Origin: Cryptomeria japonica | Taxonomy: Eukaryota; Streptophyta; Pinopsida; Cupressales; Cupressaceae | Assembly: GCF_030272615.1 (NCBI RefSeq) | Contig: NC_081406.1 | Span: 399,916,939 to 399,980,938, forward strand | Length of the DNA: 64,000 nt | Reading direction: 5' to 3' | Shown: positions 57,425 through 64,000 of the stretch, piece by piece | How positions within the stretch are numbered: position 1 is the first letter of the stretch | Layout: each line of letters opens with the position of its first letter | Notes under the pieces: model-generated | What the model saw: the letters and a program-made list of their open reading frames with translations, nothing else | What the model was told of the DNA's origin: nothing | Databases searched by the model: none | Translations under genes and position numbers: made by a program

Positions 57425-58872
57425 ATGCTCAACACCTTCTATGGTGATCATAACAAAGATTCCATCTCTGGTAAGCACTGAAGTTATTTCTACTACGACA
57501 GTTATAACAGAAATTCCACCTCTGGTTACTACTCAAATTGTTTCTACTGCACCTTCCACTCTCTCCTCTATGGCCAAAACTGAAGAAGGGTTAGCATCAG
57601 CAGCAGTCGCTACATGAACAATTATATCACTGGATACTTCAGCATTGATATCAATAACAACATCTACAACTGTTGCCAGTTCAAGCCAGTATGCTCTTGA
57701 AATACCAAGTGAGACTCAACAAGAAGCTACTACTCCTCCGTCCAATCCTAAATTGCCACCTTGGATGGAGTTAGTAGCACATAAGAGGAAGAAACAGGTG
57801 ATTTTGCCTGATGAGTTTGACTTTGAGCAGTTGGTTCCTCTGAAGCACAAGGGAACAAAGAAGCTGAAGACTATTTCCTAGGTGTTAGTAGACCCAACCT
57901 CTAAAAGGAAGTATGTTGAGGTCATGGTGCATACAACCTAAGGATTGCATCATGCAAATTGTAGAGCTTGGGGAGGGGACACATGAGAGTGTTAAGGTGG
58001 ATTCTCAGACGGCTTTAAACTATTTATTACAGAGACTTGACCAAGAGAGGGATGAGAAGAATGAATTAAAACATAAATGTGAACAATTGACTAATGTTCT
58101 TCTGAGAATTATCCAATCCTCCCAGGAAGTTGAGCCCATAGGATCCTCAATGGACACTGACGCTCTTAATAAAATTGAACAGGTAGGAGCCAAGGATCGA
58201 GTGGATTGCACAGCTAAAGTCAGAAGGGTCTCATCTCCTAAGTTCAACAATTGGGTTATTGATGGATTTTGAAGTGATCCAAAGTCAGATGCAAAGTGTC
58301 AAAACTTCATTATCTTAGGAGATTGAAAATATTGAGAAAAGTACAATCCTTTGGAGCAAAATGGAGGACTTCAGAATAAACGTCCTCATTGAAAAGAAAG
58401 TGGTTCCTTCAAGGGAAAAATATATCCAAATCTTGTCACTATTGTCTTACAGGAAAGAGACAATAAGGTTGATGATAGAAGAGCTGGATCGAGAATGGAA
58501 GGAAGGCGATGATGAGATTGATCTCATTTCTGCTAGGATTGCTGACCTTCCTTGTTATCTATATGATGAAAATCAGAATCTTGTCACCAGTGATGCCATC
58601 AGATAGGAATTTCTGTCCTTAATGGATCACTGCACGGGGGAGGACTTCTCAATTGGTGCATTCGATAAGTTACTGGAGATGCAAGTTAGTTTTGAGGTCC
58701 TCGCATCCATGCTGAAGGACGAGAAAAAGAAATATTTAGAGGCTGAGGATACGATCTCCCATGTTCGTTTGATCACAGATTCTACCTAGATGCCGAACCA
58801 AGAAGAGATGGAGGTCATCCTGACTAAGTTCGAGGAGTTCCACAAATCAAACGAGGAGGAGAAAGATGAATA
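57425..58872 (+). pseudogene. Accessory gene of insertion E, 3' part
   Basis: The first part is a T/S/P-rich stretch with an internal repeat (KIPSLVSTEVIST and EIPPLVTTQIVST). Then come LPPWMELVAHKRKKQVILP, DEFDFEQLVPLKHKGTKKLK and, after stops, a coiled-coil-like segment LLQRLDQERDEKNELKHKCE (58015-58080). A further segment with FRINVLIEKKVVPSREKYI and LIEELDREWKEGDDEIDL-like sequence ends near 58606, and FEEFHKSNEEEKDE precedes the final stop at 58871-58873. At least five stops or frame changes occur. Function unknown; helical segments suggest oligomerisation, which is inference. Confidence 0.6.
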
Positions 58873-58912
58873 AAGTGTCCCTTTTTGACATTTTCTTTTC
58901 ATCTAGTTGCAT

Positions 58913-59788
58913 TGTTAGATGCTGCAAGTTTTCTCACAGCTGCATATTTTCTTTCTGTTGTAGTTGTAGTCAAGTGGGACTGTGCAGTTGAATTAGTCAA
59001 CTGTGCCCGCATTTTTCTCCACTTTTCTTATATATAAGGGGGACCCTCATTTGTATATTTTTATCTTGGATTATGGTAAGCAAAACTCTGCTAAATTTTT
59101 GCCTCAACTAAGATTTTGAGCATTTGTTGTGAAAATTTGATCAAGCAAATAAAGAAAGTGATTTTATTTGATCCCAAACTTTGTGTGTTTATAACAAAAT
59201 TGCTTATATGAGTTGATGTTCTTATGTTCATGACTTATATATGTTCTTGAATTTCTTGATATAGGAAGTATTGTTAACTGGATTAGAGAGCTCTTGAATT
59301 GTGAAAGTAGACTTTGTGCTCCTTGAATATTTGAGAAATTTTCTATTGTTAAGTGATTGGTAGTAGGCTTTATATTGCTACTATTGCTTGTAGTTTTTAG
59401 GATTAAGGAATTATACTTGAAGAATTTGAGCTGCAAGTTGAATTCCTTATCATTGTGATAATTAGTTTAGTTAGTGTTATATTCAAGAAAGACTTTGTGC
59501 TTCTTGTTTATAAAATCTTGATATAGTTTATTGGATAAATTCGTTAATTTCCTTAAGTATCGAAGTGATAGGGAAATTGTAACAAAGTGAAGGGAGAATA
59601 CATTAACTCTGAAAAAAGAGAGTTATATGCCCAACACTAACCCACAAATTTTAATTTCTTATTAATTAGAGAAGAGATTTCAAAGGGAACCTCCCCTTGA
59701 TGAGAGGAGAGATTAATTTCTCAAAATAGTTGTGTGTGAATCATATATTTTGTCATTGGTACGCTAGTGACAAAATATTCACCGAACA
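58913..59788 (+). repeat. LTR-like 3' terminal region of insertion E
   Basis: It runs from TGTTAGATGCTGC to CACCGAACA. It includes an inverted repeat CAGTTGAATTAGTCAACTG (58984), the TATA at 59027 followed by GGGGGACCCTCATTTG, and near the end TTTTGTCATTGG…CTAGTGACAAAATATT, a short stem. This organisation resembles a gypsy LTR in plus orientation, but no partner LTR is found at the left end of E. Confidence 0.5.
59027..59038 (+). promoter_or_regulatory. Palindromic TATA box in the E terminal region
   Basis: CTTATATATAAG is a perfect palindrome, so it could work in both directions. The plus-strand reading continues GGGGGACCCTC. Confidence 0.5.
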
Positions 59789-60120
59789 ATAAGTATGCCC
59801 CCTCGGGAGCAAAATCAAAAGATAGCGAGGGTACAACAATTTTAGGCAATTTTGAAAAGATAAATAGATTTAGCGATGATAATTATTTGAGGGCGAAGAC
59901 TGAGGTAAGAAGATTAATTTGAGATCAGAGTTGAATTCAGCACAAAAAGATTCAAAAATTGACTTGAGGACGAAAGTACTGAGTGGTCAACTTTGTGAAA
60001 TTTCGACTAGAAAATTGACGTCAAATTTCAATTTCGATCCCAAAAATGGACTCAGGATAGTTGATTTAGGTAAGGGTACAAATTTTATGTCCATCGGAGC
60101 AAGTTTAAAAATGAGGGTTT

Positions 60121-60136
60121 GGGCTATATAAGGGGT
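60121..60136 (+). promoter_or_regulatory. TATA box of the antisense PMD gene, element D
   Basis: GGGCTATATAAGGGGT lies about 85 bases before the ATG at 60207. It is on the strand opposite to pol and inside the element, so the PMD gene does not depend on the LTR promoter. Confidence 0.65.
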
Positions 60137-60206
60137 TCAAGGTGTCTTTGTCAATTCATTTTTATCACTCAAAGTTCAAAATTTGAAAAACCTCCTGCGA
60201 AGAAAA

Positions 60207-60280
60207 ATGGCAATTCTGATTCAAGAGCATCGATTCGAGTGCTAGAGATGACATAATCGACCTCAGAACTATGTCCCAAT
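60207..60280 (+). pseudogene. First exon of the antisense PMD gene, element D
   Basis: The frame MAILIQEHRFEC, stop, R, stop, HNRPQNYVP aligns gap-free with exon 1 of C (M; HxFE; RP; Y at equal positions). Both stops are inside the conserved stretch, so the copy is dead. The donor GTAGGT of C is not preserved. Confidence 0.5.
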
Positions 60281-60399
60281 AATAAGTGATCGATCTTAAG
60301 CATTTTGAATTTCTAATTTTTCAAATTTTTGGTGAATTTTTCATTTTTTATTTTATGTGAAGATGTGTTGTGTCATTTTATAGTTCAGTCTCATACTCT

Positions 60400-60612
60400 T
60401 TCTTGTATGAGTATCTAGCGTTTTTTGTTTAATCATATGGTAATGTAGGGTTTATCGTATGGTGTTTACCCATGTATCATTCGAGAATGTTCTTAAGAGA
60501 CCATTTAATCGTGCGATATTTTAGAATTTGTCATTTGGCTCTGTTTACTCGTGCGGATTGTTGTGTTTGCTCGTATGAGTTGCTTCTTATCTGTGGTAAC
60601 TCGTATGGAAAA
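60400..60612 (+). repeat. TCGTATGG motif array in the PMD intron position, element D
   Basis: About seven copies of TCGTATGG, TCATATGG, TCGTGCGG or TTGTATGA lie every 20-50 bases (60404, 60434, 60457, 60509, 60550, 60573, 60600). The place equals the GATATGG array of A and the GCACTTTT array of C. 60281-60400 shows nothing specific. Confidence 0.65.
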
Positions 60613-60689
60613 CAACAAGTATGTTTGAAGGTCTAAACAATAAATTTTAATTTTCAATTTTGTAAATTTGGATTCTTTACCAGGTCAGG

Positions 60690-61262
60690 TATAGGGATAG
60701 GTGTAGGCACATGGACAGAGAGCGGATGTACCTAGTAGCAACAAAGTACTAGCGGGAGGTCGACAATGATAGAGAGGAGAGGGTGGATCCTTAGGAGCTA
60801 TTGGGAATGAGGCTAGTGGTTCTAGGGCAACAGAGGTTGAAGGTGAGGAGGAGAGAGCAACTCCTAGGTAGGTTAGGCAGTAGAGGGATGAGTAGGGAGG
60901 TGGAGAGGGGGAGATGGGGAGAGAGTAGACAATACCAGCCATAGTACGGTCTTTGAGGGTGAGGGTGACAGGTTTTCAGTCACAGTAGACAGTGGCGCAG
61001 GCACAGTTGGCAGATTGAGATTGACTAGGTCATAGAGATGAGAGCAGAGCAAGATGCCCTTTAGTGAGAGATTTTGCATCAGATGAGTCAGGCAACTTAT
61101 TATGTTGCATCTTATAGTGTAGCGGTCCCAGTAGCATAGCAGGTTGTGTCGTATTCTTAGTATATGGCTTGATCTGAGGAAGATAGGCAACCTAGACAGA
61201 ACGTCAGTCAACAGGCACCACCTCCTCTACTTAGTGATGAGGGAGAGGAAGAGAGCTAGATT
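60690..61262 (+). pseudogene. PMD gene remnant (tail only), element D
   Basis: Only the C-terminal tail is present. It begins after GTCAGGTATAGGGATAGG, includes ERMYLVATKY (like MATKYY in A near 2100), a purine-rich GEGG/RWRGGDGE stretch and ends near 61258. The PMD domain itself (about 350 codons) is missing, apparently deleted between 60620 and 60690. Frames on the minus strand over this region are not genes. Confidence 0.6.
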
Positions 61263-62745
61263 TGTATACCTCCTAGATTTTGTTATATACCCCATTTTTG
61301 TATCTTATACAATTCTTGCTGCAATGAGACATTGTATATGATAGTTGATATCATTTGTATTCTTAGACACTGATATTATGACGAGATATACGAGCTCTTG
61401 ATTTGATTTCATCATACTTGTGTTGATTGATTATGAGATGTCTTTCTAAATGCTTTATTCTATATGTATGCATATCTTTTCAGTATGGATGTATGTAATG
61501 TAGATGAATATGGATGTTTTTTTTTGTTTCTTTTTCATATGCAAATAAATGATGAAAATGAGTAACTAGTAATGCAAATGTTTATTTTTCATGCAATAAT
61601 ATAAATGCAAATAAATATATAATGAAATATATGGATCTATATAAGATGCTCATTTATGCAACTAACATCTCAATACACAAGTACTCGATTGGAGAAACGA
61701 TGATGAAAGAGGGAACTACATAGCTGAGACATGACGATTGCTTTAGAGTCTCATTCAAAAGATAAAGAGATCATTGTTATCATGCCAAAATCACTTGAAA
61801 TGCATAAAATTTTAGAATGAATACAACCTAAAATTAGTCACTGGAATTGGTATGCTTAATCTTCATCACTAAGCATTTTACAAACACAATAGGAAAAACA
61901 AAGTTCCTTCCTTTTCATATGTAATATTAATTATCTTGTCCGCAATGACCCTTTTATCGTTCATATCCTTGGATAGATTACGCATGCATCCGGATTGCAT
62001 ATTAAAGAAATTCCCTCAAAACAATTAAAGAAATGACTCCAACCTCGCTGTAGCATACAAATAAGAAGAGTCGAGGTATTTGTGGCGATTTCACCTTGAT
62101 GTGAAGGCACTAATCAGAGACACCCAACTTAATAGATGTTTCCAGATCATCAGAATCACTCCTACAAGCAAAAAACAAAAAAAATATTATGCCCCCAATC
62201 CTTGCTCCTCTTAGTCAAGATAGACTTCCTCGAGTTACTCAGAGGGAATAATAATTGAAAACCAATTTAAAAGACAACAGACAAAGAAAATTTCAATCAT
62301 ATCTCAAATAGTTTAGTGATTGTTTTCAGTAGTCTTGTTTCACTTGTTTAGTCAGTGATAAAACTCTTCAGTAGTTTAGAGATAGGTGACTGATGTAGAT
62401 TGGATGACCTGGTACTAGCGATAGAAAGGTGACTTGGTTCAACTGTTTAGGACATGTAAATCGATCAGCCGAGTTCCCTAAGACTAGGATGTTGATCAGT
62501 TTCAAGCCATGAGGGTTCCAAGAAGAACCAGGATGTCACCAAAGCAACTAAAATATATGTACAAGCTAAAGAAAAGATAAAGGAAAGCGGGAATGAAAAT
62601 AGGAAATGCCAAATTTGTGTTGATAGATGAAGCACTTGAGTACAAGAGGCGCCTGTTTACCAAGTTTTCACCAAGACATTTGATTTTTTTAATTTTTTTC
62701 AGGACTTTCTCTAATTTTTTTTGTTTTTCAGAAATTTATAGCTGT
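61263..62745. other. Spacer between PMD remnant and integrase, element D
   Basis: AT-rich with ATGATGAAA/GATGAT words to about 61650, then a block (61670-62230) related to those of A and C. AGTCAGTGATAAAACTC and similar words follow. No gene is seen. Confidence 0.55.
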
Positions 62746-62749
62746 ACAG

Positions 62750-64000
62750 GTTGTTGGAGTGGAGAGTACTAAGTCAAGAATTCATTAAAGTGGATGGTGT
62801 TGATCGGTTCACAGAGTTGTTCTCCTTCCGATGTTGAGAGTTGATAAGAACCAGAGCCAAAGATGACAATGACAATGTAGGGACCCAACCAGTTGGGTTC
62901 AAACTTCCCTTTTGTTGTGTCAAAACTATTGATTTTTAGGATTCTGTCTCAAAACAAGGTCATCAACCTGAAATTCTCTTTGTCAAAATTTCTTGTTATA
63001 ACCTCTAGACATTCTCTTTTGGTAAGCTCTCAGATGATAAAATTCTAATTGGCGACGTTCATCCAACAACTCGAGCTCTTGCAATCTAGAGATTCTGTAG
63101 TCTTCATCAGTAATAAGACCTTGCAAAGAAACTCTCAAAGAAGGTATTTCCACTTCAATAAGCAAGACTGCTTCGGATCCATACACCAAAGCAAAAGGTG
63201 TAGCCCTGGTAGGTATTCTGATACTTGTTTTATAATCCCATAGTGCAAGATTGAGCTGCAAATGCCAATCCTTTCCAGATTTGTTTATCATTTTGTGCAT
63301 GATAGTCAGCAGATTTTTGTTAGATGCTTTAGCTTGTCCATTACCTTGAGGTTAGCATATGGATGACTAGTTTTGTTTGATTTTGAACTTTTCATAGAGC
63401 TCATCTATATCTTTGTTTTTGAAGTGCCCTCCATTGTCAGTCACAATTGAAGAAGGTATTCCATACCTGGAGAGGATATAGTTAAGGATGACCATTGTGA
63501 CTTGTTTATCAGTTGCTTTGATTAGCGGAACTGCTTCAACCCACTTAGTGAAGTACTCGGTGGTAGTTATGATAAACTTGTGTCCATTAGATAATGCAAG
63601 ATAGATTTGGCCAATGAGGTCAAACACCCATTGTTGAAAAGGCCAATGTGTGATAAAAGGTATTAGATCTCTTGCAGGAGATTGTATGAGATTCCCATGT
63701 ATATGACACTTATCACAATTTTTAGCAAACTTTATAGCATATTTTTCCATATCTAACCAATAGTAGCCAACCCTTAGTAGTTTTCGAGCTAAAGTTAGAC
63801 TGTTTGAATGAGATCCACAAATACCTTATGGACTTCAAATAACGCACATTGGGACTCTTCAGTTTCTAGACACATAAGTAAAGTACTATCCAAAGCTCGC
63901 CTATATAGATCGTTAGTGATAATGACATACCATGAAGCATTTTGAATAAGGTTTCTTTTCTCATTACGGGTAAGATTATTAGGAATAATTTGGTCACGCA
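62750..64000 (-). pseudogene. Integrase, element D
   Basis: Frame 63367-63750 holds KNCDKCHIHGNL (zinc CxxC intact), FDLIGQIYLALSNGHKFI (first Asp), YFTKWVEAVPLIKATDKQV and YGIPSSIVTDNGGHFKN (second Asp). After stops at about 63364 and 63350 the third motif reads PQGNGQAKASN: the catalytic Glu is replaced by Lys (codon at 63328-63330). Frame 62983-63300 continues with LALWDYKTSIRIPTRATPF, ALVYGSEAVLLIEVEIPSLR and ISRLQELELLDERR, and 62750-62980 gives the GPY-type end in broken frames. 63751-64000 is the preceding H2C2 part and linker. The Glu change alone should abolish integration. Confidence 0.8.

Larger units (their letters stand above)
51499..59788 (+). mobile_element. Insertion E: 8.3-kb element carrying an accessory gene but no gag or pol
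   Basis: Ends are TGTTGTCCTC and CACCGAACA with an ATAAG target duplication inside element D. From left to right it holds a palindrome array, a likely 5' exon and intron, a broken accessory gene homologous to that of element B, an unresolved 2.5-kb interruption, the gene's 3' part, and an LTR-like terminal region with TATA. No RT, integrase or gag motif was found on either strand. The two ends do not resemble each other as paired LTRs should, so the 5' LTR may be rearranged or the terminal region is not an LTR. Confidence 0.65.
59789..64000 (-). mobile_element. Element D: A-type Ty3/gypsy, continuing beyond the right edge
   Basis: This is the rest of D right of insertion E (its 3' end and LTR are at 49956-51498). 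It holds the purine box, the antisense PMD promoter and exon 1, a motif array, a shortened PMD gene and, on the minus strand, integrase. RT, protease, gag and the 5' LTR must lie beyond 64000. Confidence 0.8.

Noticed and set aside
54953-57432. DNA transposon with 8-base duplication ATGCTCAA
   Set aside because: The matching octamer is there, but no terminal inverted repeats or transposase are visible and such a match could arise by chance in the searched edges; kept only as an unresolved interruption.
60685-61211. Pro/Ser-rich minus-strand open frames
   Set aside because: They are the complement of the purine-rich PMD tail on the plus strand.
1-64000. tRNA, rRNA or other housekeeping RNA genes
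   Set aside because: I looked for cloverleaf-type and rRNA-like stretches and found none; the only tRNA-related sequences are the primer-binding sites.

Overview
The window is intergenic-type DNA from a large, retrotransposon-rich plant genome; I favour a gymnosperm (conifer-like) but cannot prove the taxon. I see no host gene, rRNA or tRNA. Almost everything belongs to long terminal repeat (LTR) retrotransposons inserted into one another, with reading frames broken by stops and frameshifts.

Layout. Element B (Ty3/gypsy, + strand) is the oldest layer; its 3' half lies at 26665-32737 and its 5' half must be left of the window. Element A (Ty3/gypsy of Tat/Ogre type with two RNase H domains, - strand) fills 1-26664 and is inserted in B's first RNase H domain. 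A Ty1/copia element (+ strand, 15081-26033, 5-bp target duplication GATGA) sits inside the 5' LTR of A. Its own 3' LTR is split by an LTR-plus-leader fragment of an A-type element (21586-25127). Right of B are two more A-type elements on the - strand, C (32738-50938) and D (49956-64000 and beyond). They seem to share one LTR in tandem. C's gag is split by a solo LTR (46214-47893). D is split by an 8.3-kb insertion E (51499-59788, + strand, target duplication ATAAG). E has no gag or pol and carries an accessory gene related to the extra gene downstream of pol in B.

How the parts relate. Each A-type element has the order LTR, primer site, leader with short-motif arrays around a conserved non-coding block, gag, protease, RT, RNase H, archaeal-type RNase H and integrase. 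Then, on the OPPOSITE strand, comes a plant-mobile-domain (PMD) gene with its own 5' exon and, in D, a TATA box. B and E carry a second accessory gene in sense orientation. Non-coding parts of these elements hold dense arrays of short motifs that differ between copies: GATATGG, GCACTTTT/GCGCAT, TCGTATGG, TGCGCTA, and a palindrome centred on GACTTTAAAGTC. Accessory genes beside private motif arrays recall the VANC/VANDAL anti-silencing system of Arabidopsis. That is my main hypothesis for something undescribed here, and it is inference.

Limits: all alignments were done by eye. Element boundaries are firm where TG...CA ends with target duplications or primer/polypurine sites are visible (copia, E, most LTR starts) and approximate elsewhere.
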